NCBI GenBank assembly: GCA_902632515.1
Contig: CACPDA010000006.1
Span: 1 to 42,251 of the forward strand
DNA length: 42,251 bases
Reading direction: 5' to 3'
Origin: an uncultured Pelagibacteraceae bacterium
Lineage (GTDB): Bacteria; Pseudomonadota; Alphaproteobacteria; Pelagibacterales; Pelagibacteraceae
Positions 1 through 9,500 of the stretch are shown here, piece after piece. Below the pieces are notes generated by a model that worked only from the letters and a program-made list of their open reading frames with translations, had not been told where the DNA came from and did not search any database. The stretch's first letter is position 1. The number at the start of each line of letters is the position of its first letter. A program made the position numbers and the translations under genes.

Positions 1-465
1 TCCACTTTAAAAATTTATAATTTCAAATTAAAAGAATTACCAACCTTAACAAAAATACTGACTTTAGCCTCACTTCAAGGAATAGCCGACATTTTATCAG
101 GGGAAGGAATTAGATTTGATGAATTTGAAATGAACTTTGAAAATAAAGGTCAATTAATGACTATTGATGAAATTTATGCAATTGGACCTGCAATTTCAGT
201 TTTAATGAGTGGTTATGTTGAAAAAAATAAACTTATAAGTTTAAGAGGAACCTTAGTTCCTGCTACTACTATAAATAAAGCGATTGGCTCGATCCCGGTA
301 TTAGGAAAAATTTTAGTTGGAACAAAAACAGGTGAAGGAGTGTTTGGTGTAAGTTTCAAAATTAAAGGTCCTCCAAAAAATTTAGATACCACTGTAAATC
401 CAATCAAAACGTTAACACCAAGATTTATAACTCGAACTTTAGAAAAAATAAAAAAAACTAATTAA
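1..465 (+). CDS. AsmA/YhdP-like C-terminal domain protein, 3' partial
   Basis: The reading frame is open from base 1, so the gene starts outside the window; the ATG at 130 is internal. The 154 visible residues match the C-terminal domain of the AsmA/YhdP (DUF3971) family: a G-E-G-I-R-F-D-E-F segment, then alternating strands, the LRGTLVPATTINKAIGSIPV motif and a final V-N-P-I-K-T-L-T-P-R-F block. Family members are inner-membrane-anchored proteins that span the periplasm and help move phospholipid to the outer membrane; that role is inferred from the family. Its last 8 bases overlap the convergent tyrS, so no terminator fits between them. Confidence 0.75.
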   Translation, partial: STLKIYNFKLKELPTLTKILTLASLQGIADILSGEGIRFDEFEMNFENKGQLMTIDEIYAIGPAISVLMSGYVEKNKLISLRGTLVPATTINKAIGSIPVLGKILVGTKTGEGVFGVSFKIKGPPKNLDTTVNPIKTLTPRFITRTLEKIKKTN

Positions 466-1687
466 TTTCAATTTTAAGATGTCTTTTTTTTCCAATTGAA
501 AGTTTAATGAAATTTTCGTCAAATAATCTTTTTTCAACAATAAATTTTTCTGTTTCTATAATCTTATTATTTATTTTAATAGCATTTCCTTTTATTAATC
601 TTCTTATCTCACTTCTTGATTTTTCTAAATTTGAAACAATTATTAAGTCAATAATATTAAATCCTTTTTGAAAATTTTTCTTATCTATTTTGATAGTTGG
701 CAGGTTTGATTTAGATAAATTTCCCGAAAAAGCAGATTTTGCCATATCTTCACAATTTTTAGCCTCTCTTTGACCATGCAACATTGATGTTGTTTCGTTT
801 GCAAGAAGTATTTTTAAACTATTGATATCCTTTTTTTCTAATTCATCTATTTTATTTACTTCAATATCCGTAAAAAATTTTAAAAATTTTATAACGTCTC
901 TATCATCAGTGTTTCTCCAAAACTGCCAATATTCATAAGGCGGTAAAAAATTTTTATCTAGCCAAATAGCTCCATTCTCAGTTTTCCCCATCTTTGCTCC
1001 TGACGCTAATGTTATCAAAGGTGTGGTTAAGCCATAAACTTGATTATTTGAATATTTTTTTACTAGATCAACACCATTTACAATATTACCCCACTGATCA
1101 GAACCGCCAATTTGCAATAAACAATTTTCTTTTTTGTTGAGTTCTAAAAAATCATAAGATTGTAAAATCATATAATTAAACTCCATGTAGCTAAGCGACT
1201 GCTCCCTATCCAGTCTATTTTTAACACTATCAAATGATAGCATTTTATTTATTGTGAAATGCTTACCTATATCTCTTAGAAACGAAATGTAATTTAAATT
1301 TTTAAGCCAAGAAAAATTATTTACAAATATAGGTTTTGTTTTTTTATTTTTTGTTTCTAAATATTTTTTTAAAATTTTTTCAATATTTGATGTATTTTTT
1401 TTGATCTCTTTTTCTGATAAAATCTTTCTCGTTTTATCTTTGCCTGAAGGATCTCCAATTCTTGTTGTGCCACCACCAAGAAGAACAATCGGTTGATGTC
1501 CATGTTTCTGGAAAAGTCTCAAACACATAATTTGTAGAAGGCTACCAACATGTAAACTTTCAGCAGTGCAATCAAAACCAATATATGCTTTAGTTTTCTC
1601 CTTATTTAACTGACTTGATAAATCATCCTCATTAGTGCATTGATAGAAAAACCCTCTATCTTTAAATTCTTTTAAAAATTTATTCAT
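458..1687 (-). CDS. tyrS: Tyrosyl-tRNA synthetase
   Basis: Charges tRNA-Tyr with tyrosine in the cytoplasm. At 409 residues it has the usual bacterial length. The class I signature is seen as HVGS (residues 46-49), the tyrosine-binding region as GGSDQWGN (about 194-201), and the second signature as KMGKT (232-236), a common variant of KMSKS. The last 70 or so residues (RSEIRRLIKGNAIKIN) form an S4-type RNA-binding domain. It converges on and overlaps the AsmA-like gene by 8 bp and is divergent from anmK with a 47-bp gap. Single-copy housekeeping gene, no anomalies. Confidence 0.97.
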   Translation of the reverse strand: MNKFLKEFKDRGFFYQCTNEDDLSSQLNKEKTKAYIGFDCTAESLHVGSLLQIMCLRLFQKHGHQPIVLLGGGTTRIGDPSGKDKTRKILSEKEIKKNTSNIEKILKKYLETKNKKTKPIFVNNFSWLKNLNYISFLRDIGKHFTINKMLSFDSVKNRLDREQSLSYMEFNYMILQSYDFLELNKKENCLLQIGGSDQWGNIVNGVDLVKKYSNNQVYGLTTPLITLASGAKMGKTENGAIWLDKNFLPPYEYWQFWRNTDDRDVIKFLKFFTDIEVNKIDELEKKDINSLKILLANETTSMLHGQREAKNCEDMAKSAFSGNLSKSNLPTIKIDKKNFQKGFNIIDLIIVSNLEKSRSEIRRLIKGNAIKINNKIIETEKFIVEKRLFDENFIKLSIGKKRHLKIEIN

Positions 1688-1734
1688 AAGTTTATAGTTC
1701 TACAATATACAAGTTTTATTAAAAAAAAATATTA

Positions 1735-2868
1735 ATGAAAAAAAAAGTATTCACTGCCCTAGGGTTAATGACAGGGACTTCGATTGATGGTATTGATTTA
1801 TCATTAATAAAATCAGATGGTTTTAACTATTTTACCTCAATTTTGAACAAATATTATAAATTCGATGCTGAATTAAGGAATAGAATTATCGAATTAAGAG
1901 ACAAATTATCGTCTTTAGAAGACCTTAAAGAACATTCAGAGAGCTTAAAAATTATTGAGAGGGATTTCACATTATTTCATGCTGAAATTATAAATAAAAT
2001 TTTTAAAGAATATAAAGAGAATATTGATTTAATTGGATTTCATGGGCAAACGATTTTTCATAAACCAGATAAAAGTACTTCTTTACAGCTTGGAGATGGA
2101 AAACTTTTGTCTCAAATGACCCAAAAAATAGTAATAAATGATTTTCGAAAAAATGATTTAAACAATGGTGGTCAGGGGGCACCTTTAACTCCTATTTTTC
2201 ATAAATTGATTTCAACAAAAATAAAAAAAGAATTTAATATAAACTTTCCAATTAATATAATTAATATTGGCGGCATTACCAATATTACTCAAATATCAAG
2301 TGATGAGAATTTTAAGGCATATGATTTAGGACCAGGTAATTGTTTAATAGATGAATGGATAAGAAAAAATAGTAATAAAACTTTTGATGAGAATGGATCT
2401 ATCGGAAAATCTGGAAAAGTAGATAATTTAATTTTTAATCAAGCGGTAGATAATTTCAGTAATTTTTCATTATTTAAATCTCTAGATGTAAAAGATTTTG
2501 ATATATCTTTCGCTAGAGGATTGTCATTGGAGGATGGTTGTGCAACAATTACAAAATTTTCAGCATATTTAATTAGTGAAGGATTAAAAAAAATTGATGA
2601 AACAAAAACTGATTTTAAAAAAATTTACATACTTTGTGGTGGTGGAAGAAAAAATAATTTTTTTATCGAAAATATAAAAAATTTTTTATTAGATAGAAAT
2701 ATTTCATTTAAAGACATAGATGATTATGAATTTAATGGGGATAATATAGAGTCCCAAGCTTTTGCATATATAGCAATCAGATCTTATCTGAAAATACCTA
2801 TTTCATTCCCTAATACTACAAGATGTAAATTTCCTATTTCTGGAGGAGTAATAAATAAAAATTTTTGA
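1735..2868 (+). CDS. anmK: Anhydro-N-acetylmuramic acid kinase
   Basis: Phosphorylates and opens 1,6-anhydro-MurNAc released from peptidoglycan turnover, giving MurNAc-6-phosphate for recycling. The 377-residue length fits the family. Visible motifs are GLMTGTSIDGID near the N-terminus (phosphate-binding loop), GFHGQTIFHKP, the NIGGITNIT block, DLGPGNCLIDEW and a late GGGRKN motif of the ASKHA kinase fold. In many alphaproteobacteria anmK lies divergent from tyrS, as it does here, which supports both calls. The gene ends 9 bp before the convergent hydrolase. Confidence 0.95.
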   Translation: MKKKVFTALGLMTGTSIDGIDLSLIKSDGFNYFTSILNKYYKFDAELRNRIIELRDKLSSLEDLKEHSESLKIIERDFTLFHAEIINKIFKEYKENIDLIGFHGQTIFHKPDKSTSLQLGDGKLLSQMTQKIVINDFRKNDLNNGGQGAPLTPIFHKLISTKIKKEFNINFPINIINIGGITNITQISSDENFKAYDLGPGNCLIDEWIRKNSNKTFDENGSIGKSGKVDNLIFNQAVDNFSNFSLFKSLDVKDFDISFARGLSLEDGCATITKFSAYLISEGLKKIDETKTDFKKIYILCGGGRKNNFFIENIKNFLLDRNISFKDIDDYEFNGDNIESQAFAYIAIRSYLKIPISFPNTTRCKFPISGGVINKNF

Positions 2869-2877
2869 ATATAATTT

Positions 2878-3534
2878 TTAATAAAGAGCAGTTTCTTTTT
2901 TAATATATTTATCCAAGTTTTTAATTAAAGCTGGTTCACTTTTTGAAAAAAAATGATTAGCTTCAGATATAGATTGAAATTCAACCTTTATTCCTTTTTG
3001 TTCACTTAATCTCTTATTCAGGTCATTAATATATTCGATCGGCACAAGTTCATCTTTTTTTCCATAAACCATTAATCCCGAGGTTGGACATGGAGATAAA
3101 AAAGAAAAATCATAAACATTAGGTTGAGGAGATATTGCAATAAATCTGTTTATTTCAGGTCTTCTCATCAATAATTGCATTGCAATCAAAGCTCCAAAAG
3201 AAAATCCAGACACCCAACATTGTGAGTTATCAAAATTCTCTCTCTCTAACCAGTCTAGAGCTGCAGCTGCATCAGCAAGTTCACCTTGACCATTATCAAA
3301 CTCACCATCACTTTTTCCAACACCTCTAAAATTAACTCTACATACTGAAAAGTCATTTTCCATAAATGTATGAAAAGTTTCTACAACTACTTTATTATTC
3401 ATTGTTCCTCCATATTGAGGATGGGGTTGTAATACTAATGCAATTGGAGAAGTTGGTTTTTTACTTTTATAATATTTAGCTTCCAATCTTCCAGCTGGCC
3501 CAGGGATGAATATTTCTAAAATTTTGTTATCCAT
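2878..3534 (-). CDS. Alpha/beta hydrolase, small serine-hydrolase type
   Basis: A 218-residue alpha/beta hydrolase. The nucleophile elbow is G-F-S-F-G (WVSGFSFGALIAMQ), an oxyanion-type HPQYGGTMNNKV segment lies near residue 37, an Asp is found in the GKKDELVP segment, and the probable catalytic His is in EANHFF. Close relatives occur widely in Alphaproteobacteria as conserved hydrolases of unknown substrate. It is transcribed away from the iscR-suf operon, across a 135-bp intergenic region. I infer an esterase-like activity but cannot name a substrate. Confidence 0.8.
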   Translation of the reverse strand: MDNKILEIFIPGPAGRLEAKYYKSKKPTSPIALVLQPHPQYGGTMNNKVVVETFHTFMENDFSVCRVNFRGVGKSDGEFDNGQGELADAAAALDWLERENFDNSQCWVSGFSFGALIAMQLLMRRPEINRFIAISPQPNVYDFSFLSPCPTSGLMVYGKKDELVPIEYINDLNKRLSEQKGIKVEFQSISEANHFFSKSEPALIKNLDKYIKKETALY

Positions 3535-3617
3535 AATTAGTATTGATTACTATTCTCAAAAAAAAATTACATTTATCATAACTGCGTGACAATATGTTAG
3601 TGTTTTTTTCTCTTAGA

Positions 3618-3642
3618 TACTTGACTATTTTAGTCGGGTTTA
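3618..3642 (+). promoter_or_regulatory. IscR-type operator overlapping the promoter of the iscR-suf operon
   Basis: The segment contains ACTTGACTA TTTT TAGTCGGGT, an imperfect inverted repeat that resembles the type 1 sites bound by [2Fe-2S] IscR and by related Rrf2 regulators. TTGACT at 3621-3626 can serve as the -35 element and TATATA at 3643-3648 as the -10 (16-bp spacer), so bound regulator would block polymerase. This fits feedback repression of iscR-suf by the downstream gene product. The box is read from the sequence; binding is inferred. Confidence 0.7.
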
Positions 3643-3669
3643 TATATATCCTTGTAAAATAAAGGTTTT

Positions 3670-4095
3670 ATGAAACTAACATCTAAAGGCAGATATGCGG
3701 TAATGGCTTTAGTTGATCTGGCAAGGTTTGATAATATAAACCCAGTATCTCTAAGAGACATATCGCTAAGACAAGGTATTTCACTTGATTACCTAGAACA
3801 AATTTTTTCTAAACTTAGAAAAAAAGAAATTGTTCAAAGTGTAAGAGGAAATCAAGGAGGCTATGTTTTAAATAAAAAAGCTAAAGAAATTAAGCTTACA
3901 AATATTTTTGAAGCAGTTGATGAAAAAGTAAAAACTGTTCAGTGCAAAAAAGAGTCTAAAAAAGGTTGTAATGGCAGATCTACAAAATGTTTAACCCATA
4001 ATTTATGGGATGAACTTGAAAATCATATTAATGATTTTTTTGAAAAAAAGAGTTTAGAGGATCTTGTTAAAGAAAATATTGAAAGAAGAATTTAA
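3670..4095 (+). CDS. iscR: IscR-like Rrf2-family Fe-S sensing transcriptional regulator
   Basis: A 141-residue winged-helix regulator of the Rrf2 family, starting with the typical [14 protein letters not shown]. Three cysteines (C92, C100, C107) followed by H110 match the [2Fe-2S] ligand set of IscR (three Cys and one His). The GNQGGY wing is present at about residues 60-65. It is first in the Fe-S assembly operon and lies only 2 bp before sufB, behind an operator-like palindrome. Inferred role: represses the suf operon when Fe-S clusters are plentiful. A RirA- or SufR-like iron sensor is the alternative name, since Rrf2 paralogues share this ligand pattern. Confidence 0.85.
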   Translation: MKLTSKGRYAVMALVDLARFDNINPVSLRDISLRQGISLDYLEQIFSKLRKKEIVQSVRGNQGGYVLNKKAKEIKLTNIFEAVDEKVKTVQCKKESKKGCNGRSTKCLTHNLWDELENHINDFFEKKSLEDLVKENIERRI

Positions 4096-4097
4096 AG

Positions 4098-5540
4098 ATG
4101 GATACAAGAGAAAAAGATATAGAAAAGTTAAAAGATTATAAATACGGTTTTACGACTGATATTGAAAATATAAAAGCTCCAAAAGGCTTAAACGAAGATG
4201 TGATCAAGTTTATTTCTAATATCAAAAAAGAACCGCAGTGGATGTTGGACTTTAGATTAAAGGCTTATGAGCGATTAAAACTTTTAAAAGAACCAAATTG
4301 GCAAAAGCCAAAGTATCCTAAAATTGATTATCAAGATTTATACTATTATTCAGCACCAAAAAGTATAAAGGATAAGCCAAAAAGTTTAGATGAGCTTGAC
4401 CCTAAACTTTTAGAAACATATAAAAAACTTGGAATTCCATTACAAGAGCAAGCAAGACTTAATGGAATTGCTGTAGATGCTGTATTTGATTCTGTTTCAG
4501 TAGCAACTACTTTTAAAGGTGAATTAACAAAGCATGGAATAATTTTTTGTTCAATGTCAGAGGCAATTCAAAAACATCCAGACCTTGTAAAAAAATATTT
4601 AGGTACAGTAATACCAGTTACTGATCATTTCTTCGCAACACTGAACTCTGCAGTATTTACAGATGGATCATTTGTTTATATTCCTGAGGGTGTTAAGTGT
4701 CCGATGGAACTATCAACTTATTTCAGAATCAATGCATCACAAACTGGTCAATTTGAGAGAACATTGATTATTGCTGATAAGGGAAGTTATGTGAGTTACC
4801 TAGAGGGATGCACTGCTCCAATGAGAGATGAAAATCAGTTACATGCTGCGAATGTTGAACTGATTGCTTTAGATGATGCAGAAATAAAATATTCAACTGT
4901 GCAAAATTGGTATCCAGGTGATGAAAATGGCAAAGGCGGGATCTATAATTTTGTAACTAAAAGAGGATTGTGTAAAGGAAAAAATTCTAAGATTTCTTGG
5001 ACGCAAGTTGAAACAGGCTCGGCTATAACTTGGAAATATCCAAGCTGCATATTAAAAGGTGATAATTCAATCGGTGAATTTTACTCTATAGCAATAACAA
5101 ATAATCATCAAAAAGCAGACACTGGAACAAAGATGATTCATTTAGGGAAAAATACTAAAAGTAAAATTATTTCAAAAGGTATAAGCGCTGGATCTTCTGA
5201 TATGACTTACAGAGGTTTAGTAGATATTAATTCAAAAGCTAAAAACTCTAGTAACTATACACAATGTGACTCTTTACTTATGGGGAATAAATGTGGTGCA
5301 CATACAGTGCCTTATATTAAAAATAAAAATTTTGACTCTAATATTGCACACGAAGCTACAACATCAAAAATTAGTGAGGAACAATTACATTATTGTCAAC
5401 AAAGAGGACTTAATTCTGAGGAAGCGGTTGGATTAATTATTAATGGATTTTGTAAAGAAGTATTACAACAATTACCAATGGAGTTTGCAGTCGAAGCCCA
5501 GAAACTTGTAGGTATTAGTTTAGAGGGAAGTGTTGGCTAA
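4098..5540 (+). CDS. sufB: Fe-S cluster assembly scaffold subunit SufB
   Basis: Core subunit of the SufBC2D scaffold on which Fe-S clusters are built. The 480-residue length is standard. Diagnostic segments are [39 protein letters not shown], the conserved cysteine in [10 protein letters not shown], and the C-terminal [20 protein letters not shown]. It begins 2 bp after iscR and shares its last base with the sufC start, which indicates translational coupling. No missing key residues were noticed. Confidence 0.97.
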   Translation: MDTREKDIEKLKDYKYGFTTDIENIKAPKGLNEDVIKFISNIKKEPQWMLDFRLKAYERLKLLKEPNWQKPKYPKIDYQDLYYYSAPKSIKDKPKSLDELDPKLLETYKKLGIPLQEQARLNGIAVDAVFDSVSVATTFKGELTKHGIIFCSMSEAIQKHPDLVKKYLGTVIPVTDHFFATLNSAVFTDGSFVYIPEGVKCPMELSTYFRINASQTGQFERTLIIADKGSYVSYLEGCTAPMRDENQLHAANVELIALDDAEIKYSTVQNWYPGDENGKGGIYNFVTKRGLCKGKNSKISWTQVETGSAITWKYPSCILKGDNSIGEFYSIAITNNHQKADTGTKMIHLGKNTKSKIISKGISAGSSDMTYRGLVDINSKAKNSSNYTQCDSLLMGNKCGAHTVPYIKNKNFDSNIAHEATTSKISEEQLHYCQQRGLNSEEAVGLIINGFCKEVLQQLPMEFAVEAQKLVGISLEGSVG

Positions 5541-6274
5541 TGCTTAAAATAAATAATTTAAATGCTAACGTTGCGAATAAGACGATATTAAAAGGGTTTT
5601 CGTTGAACATAAATCCCGGAGAAGTTCACGCAATTATGGGTCCAAACGGATCAGGAAAAAGTACATTATCCAATATTTTATCAGGAAAAAAAGGGTACGA
5701 GGTGTCTGGTGAAATCTTATTTGAAAATAAAAATTTATTTGATCTTGAAACTGAGGAAAGAGCACACAAAGGAATATTTTTAGCTTTCCAGTATCCTTTA
5801 GAAATTCCAGGTGTAAATACGAATATATTTTTAAAAACATCATTAAACGCAATCAGAAAAGCACGTGGAGAAAAAGAATTAGACGCAATTGAATTTTTAA
5901 AACTTGTAAAACAAAAAGCTAAAGAATTAAAATTTGATGAAGAAAAACTTAATAGACAATTAAATGTCGGTTTTTCTGGAGGAGAGAAAAAGAAAAATGA
6001 AATTTTACAAATGTCTATGTTAGCTCCTAAATTATCTATTTTAGATGAAACTGACTCAGGTTTAGATATTGATGCTTTAAAAATAGTTGCTGATGGAGTT
6101 AATACTTTAAGAAATAAAGATAATTCTTTTTTAATAATTACTCACTATCAGAGGTTATTAGATTACATAAAACCTGACTTTGTACATGTTTTGATGAATG
6201 GAAAAATAATTAGATCTGGTGGACCGGAATTAGCAATAGAGCTTGAAAAAAAAGGTTATGAAAGTTTTAATTAA
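5540..6274 (+). CDS. sufC: Fe-S cluster assembly ATPase SufC
   Basis: ABC-type ATPase of the SufBCD complex, 244 residues. Walker A is GPNGSGKS (34-41), the Q-loop is in FLAFQYPLEIPG, the signature is GFSGGEKKKNE, Walker B ends LSILDETDSGLD and the switch His is in IITHYQRLL. The SGLD after Walker B and the FQYP segment are typical of SufC rather than of transporter ATPases. It is soluble and has no partner permease. It overlaps sufB by one base and abuts sufD. Confidence 0.97.
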   Translation: MLKINNLNANVANKTILKGFSLNINPGEVHAIMGPNGSGKSTLSNILSGKKGYEVSGEILFENKNLFDLETEERAHKGIFLAFQYPLEIPGVNTNIFLKTSLNAIRKARGEKELDAIEFLKLVKQKAKELKFDEEKLNRQLNVGFSGGEKKKNEILQMSMLAPKLSILDETDSGLDIDALKIVADGVNTLRNKDNSFLIITHYQRLLDYIKPDFVHVLMNGKIIRSGGPELAIELEKKGYESFN

Positions 6275-7522
6275 ATGAATGAACAATTACAATTAGATTT
6301 TGATAAAATAATAAAAACTTTTAAAATTTCAGAAAAAGAAATCCAATTAAAAAGAAATTTTCTTAAGAAATTTATTGAAAATGGTTTTCCAAATAGAAAA
6401 CAAGAAGATTGGAAATTTTTAGATATTAATCAAATTATAAAAAAAAATATTGGTGATTTAAGTTTTTTTAACGATTATTCATTACCAAATAAAATTGATC
6501 CATCAATTTTTATTGATGGTTTAGAACATAATAAAATTATTTTTATTAATGGTAGAATTGAAAAAATTGATTTTAATTATGAAGATCAAAATCAAATTGA
6601 AATAAATGATGAAGTCGGAAAAAATATTACATTTGATTATAAAAATTCTTTAATTGATTTAAATAATGCATTCACTAATAAAGTTTTTAAAATTTCAGTA
6701 AAAAAAAATTATTCTTTAAAAAAACCTTTAATAATCTACCATTCAACAAACGATAAAATAAAGTCAAAAAATGTAAATTTAAGTTTAAATTTTGAACTAG
6801 AAGAAAATAGTTGCATAAGACTTATTGATTATTTTAGTGATAACGCGAACAAGAATTTTGTAAATATCTTGTATAATTTCAATTTAAAAAAATATTCCAT
6901 TCTTAAAAATTATAAACTCGATAAGTTTAGAAATAATAATTTAAAGTATTCTTTTAACAATATTGAACAGGACGATAATAGTATTTCAGAAACATTTATA
7001 TTGTCTGCTGGTTCAGACTATTTTAAAAATGAAATTAATTGTAACTTAAATGGTGAATATTCATCTGCCTTTATAAATGGAGTTTTTTCATTAAAGGAAA
7101 ATCAACAGCATGAAATTAGATCTACAATTAATCATTTGGTTGAGAACACTAAAAGTTATCAACTTATTAAAAGTGTGCTTGGAAAAAATTCAAAATCAGC
7201 GTACCAAGGAAGAATATTTGTTAGTTCAAAAGCTCAAAAAACAGACGGTTATCAATTAAGCAAAGCAATATTATTAGATGAAACATCTGAGTTTAATGCA
7301 AAACCAGAATTAGAAATTTATGCTGATGACGTAAAATGTTCTCACGGATCAGCATCTGGAAGTTTGAATGAAAACTCAATCTTTTATTTAATGTCTCGAG
7401 GTTTAAGCTATCATCAGTCTAAAGAACTTTTAATTAATGGATTTTTACTCGACGTTGTTGAAAAGATTACAGATTCAGAAATAAAAAATTTAATTAAAAA
7501 TATTATTGGATTAAAAGAATGA
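6275..7522 (+). CDS. sufD: Fe-S cluster assembly subunit SufD
   Basis: SufB paralogue that completes the SufBC2D complex, 415 residues. The N-terminus (FPNRKQEDWKFLDINQI) is the typical SufD start and the C-terminal half carries the beta-helix segments YQGRIFVSSKAQKTDGYQ and VKCSHGSASGSLNENSIFYL, with the conserved Cys-Ser-His in the latter. The middle part is strongly enriched in Asn, Lys, Ile and Phe, as expected for a fast-evolving SAR11 protein. It starts directly after the sufC stop and overlaps sufS by 4 bases. Confidence 0.95.
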   Translation: MNEQLQLDFDKIIKTFKISEKEIQLKRNFLKKFIENGFPNRKQEDWKFLDINQIIKKNIGDLSFFNDYSLPNKIDPSIFIDGLEHNKIIFINGRIEKIDFNYEDQNQIEINDEVGKNITFDYKNSLIDLNNAFTNKVFKISVKKNYSLKKPLIIYHSTNDKIKSKNVNLSLNFELEENSCIRLIDYFSDNANKNFVNILYNFNLKKYSILKNYKLDKFRNNNLKYSFNNIEQDDNSISETFILSAGSDYFKNEINCNLNGEYSSAFINGVFSLKENQQHEIRSTINHLVENTKSYQLIKSVLGKNSKSAYQGRIFVSSKAQKTDGYQLSKAILLDETSEFNAKPELEIYADDVKCSHGSASGSLNENSIFYLMSRGLSYHQSKELLINGFLLDVVEKITDSEIKNLIKNIIGLKE

Positions 7523-8739
7523 ATATAAATAATATTAAGAAAGAATTTCCAATTTTTGATGAAAAAATTCAAAATAATGATTTGGTTTATTTAGATAGTG
7601 CTAATTCCTCTCAAAAACCTAAAGTGGTTTTGGATAGAATAAATGATTTTTACTCCAAACAATTTTCAAATGTAGGAAGAAGCATTCATTATTTGGCAGT
7701 TGCAGCTACTAATTTATATGAAAATACCAGATCTTCTGTTCAAAAATACATAAATGCTAGAGATAAAAATGAGATCGTATTTACTAAAGGTGCCACTGAA
7801 GCTTTAAATTTAGTTGCAAATACTTTAGGTCAAGCAATCTTAGAACCAAATGATGAAATTTTAATCACTGAATTAGAGCATCATTCAAATTATGTTCCAT
7901 GGCATTTTTTAAGAAAATCTAAAAATATTAAAATAAAGTTTGCAGAGGTTAATGAAGATGGAGATATACCGATTGAAAACATAGAGAAAGAAATTACAAA
8001 AAAAACTAAAGTAATAGCTATAACTCATTTATCTAATGTTACTGGTGCAGTTTTACCAATTAAAGAGATAACTCAATTAGCACATTCAAAGGGTATTGTT
8101 GTTGTAGTAGATGGATGTCAAGGAGGGCCACATTTAAAATTAGATATGCAGGATTTGGATTGTGATTTTTACGCAATTTCGTGTCATAAAATGTATGGAC
8201 CAACTGGACTTGGAGTTTTGTATGGAAAAAAAAAATGGTTAGAGCAGCTTCCACCATATCAAGGAGGCGGAGGAATGATAAATGAAGTTAAAAAAGATAG
8301 AATTTCTTACAGTGAACTACCAAATAAGTATGAGGCTGGAACAATGGCTACAGCACAAGTAATAGCATTTGATCAATCAATAAAATTTTTAGAAAGCATT
8401 GGAATTGAAAACATTATTAAGCATGAAAAAGAACTTATAGAATATGGTCAAGAAATTCTAAAAAAGAATAATTCTGTGAAACTAATTGGAAATCCAAAAG
8501 AAAGAGGTGGAGTATTATCTTTTACTGTTGAAGGAGTCCACCCACATGATATTGCAACTATTTTAGATGAAACTGGGGTTGCTATACGAGCAGGACATCA
8601 TTGTTGTCAAATACTTCATGATAAGTTAGGAATACCTGCAAGTGCCAGAGCATCTTTGGGTGTTTATAATACTAAAGATGATCTAGATAAATTAAATGAT
8701 GGAATTAATAATTGTAAAAAAATTTTTGATCTAAAATGA
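7519..8739 (+). CDS. sufS: Cysteine desulfurase SufS
   Basis: PLP-dependent group II cysteine desulfurase (406 residues) that takes sulfur from L-cysteine for cluster assembly. The PLP-binding lysine is K224 in SCHKMYGPTG, the conserved EHHSN motif is at 120-124, and the persulfide-forming cysteine is C362 in RAGHHCCQ. It overlaps sufD and sufU by 4 bases on each side. Pairing with the SufU-type protein next to it suggests SufU, not SufE, is the sulfur acceptor; no sufE is seen in the window. Confidence 0.96.
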   Translation: MNINNIKKEFPIFDEKIQNNDLVYLDSANSSQKPKVVLDRINDFYSKQFSNVGRSIHYLAVAATNLYENTRSSVQKYINARDKNEIVFTKGATEALNLVANTLGQAILEPNDEILITELEHHSNYVPWHFLRKSKNIKIKFAEVNEDGDIPIENIEKEITKKTKVIAITHLSNVTGAVLPIKEITQLAHSKGIVVVVDGCQGGPHLKLDMQDLDCDFYAISCHKMYGPTGLGVLYGKKKWLEQLPPYQGGGGMINEVKKDRISYSELPNKYEAGTMATAQVIAFDQSIKFLESIGIENIIKHEKELIEYGQEILKKNNSVKLIGNPKERGGVLSFTVEGVHPHDIATILDETGVAIRAGHHCCQILHDKLGIPASARASLGVYNTKDDLDKLNDGINNCKKIFDLK

Positions 8740-9200
8740 ACTTAAAAGAGTTATATCAAGAAATAATCTTAGAGCATGGAAAGAACCCAAGAAATTTGGG
8801 AAAAACAGAAAACTTTAATAAGGATGCTAAAGGAAATAATCCATTATGCGGAGACAATGTACATGTGTATTTAAAATTAAACGAACAGAGAAAAGTAGAG
8901 GATATTTCTTTTGAAGGAAGTGGATGTGCAATATCGATGGCATCAGCCTCGATTATGACTGATTTGATTAAAGGCAAAAGTGACAATGAAGCAAAAGAAA
9001 TTATAGAAGATTTTTTAGGTATGATAAAAGAAAATCCCGAGCTTAAAAATAATATTTTAAAAGAGGATGATAAAACAAAATTAATGTGTCTTTCAGGAGT
9101 AAAACAATATCCTATGAGAGTGAAATGTGCTACCTTATCATGGCATACTCTTGTTTCAGCGATGGAAAATGAGGGTAAACAAGTGAGTACAGAGGATTAA
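8736..9200 (+). CDS. sufU: SufU-type sulfur relay or scaffold protein
   Basis: IscU-fold protein of 154 residues. The zinc or cluster ligands C38, D40, C64 and C131 are all visible (CGD, GSGC, RVKC), along with R128. The insertion between the second and third ligand cysteines, about 67 residues apart and containing the acidic EEIIEDFLGMI stretch, marks it as SufU rather than IscU, and the LPPVK chaperone motif of IscU is missing. In Bacillus this protein accepts persulfide from SufS. Its place straight after sufS supports the same role here. Confidence 0.88.
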   Translation: MNLKELYQEIILEHGKNPRNLGKTENFNKDAKGNNPLCGDNVHVYLKLNEQRKVEDISFEGSGCAISMASASIMTDLIKGKSDNEAKEIIEDFLGMIKENPELKNNILKEDDKTKLMCLSGVKQYPMRVKCATLSWHTLVSAMENEGKQVSTED

Positions 9201-9203
9201 TAT

Positions 9204-9500
9204 ATGGAAGTTAAAGATAAAATAATTAACGAAATAAGAAAAATTTATGATCCTGAATTACCAGTGAATATTTATGAACTTGGTTTAATTTATGATATTC
9301 AGGTTAAAGGTAAAAAAGCTGAAATTAAAATGACATTAACTACACCTAATTGTCCAGTTGCAGAAAGCTTGCCAAAAGAAGTTAAGGAGGGAGCATTACA
9401 AGTTGAGGAGATTGATGATGTTGACTTGCAATTGGTATGGGATCCACCTTGGACAAAAGATATGATGTCAGATGCAGCTAAATTGGAGTTAAACTTATAA
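9204..9500 (+). CDS. DUF59/MIP18-family Fe-S assembly protein (SufT-like)
   Basis: A 98-residue DUF59 domain protein, the family of PaaD, SufT and the eukaryotic cytosolic Fe-S targeting protein MIP18. Visible hallmarks are IYDPELPVNIYELGLIYDI and the single cysteine C50 in TTPNCPVAE, followed by VWDPPWTKDMMS. Such proteins help cluster maturation or delivery to target enzymes. It sits between sufU and the A-type carrier with a 3-bp gap before and a 1-bp overlap after, a common alphaproteobacterial arrangement. Often annotated as SUF system Fe-S cluster assembly protein. Confidence 0.9.
   Translation: MEVKDKIINEIRKIYDPELPVNIYELGLIYDIQVKGKKAEIKMTLTTPNCPVAESLPKEVKEGALQVEEIDDVDLQLVWDPPWTKDMMSDAAKLELNL

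Noticed and set aside
130..132. ATG at 130 as start of a 111-residue gene
   Set aside because: The frame is open to the left edge and the upstream residues match the AsmA-like domain, so this is an internal Met.
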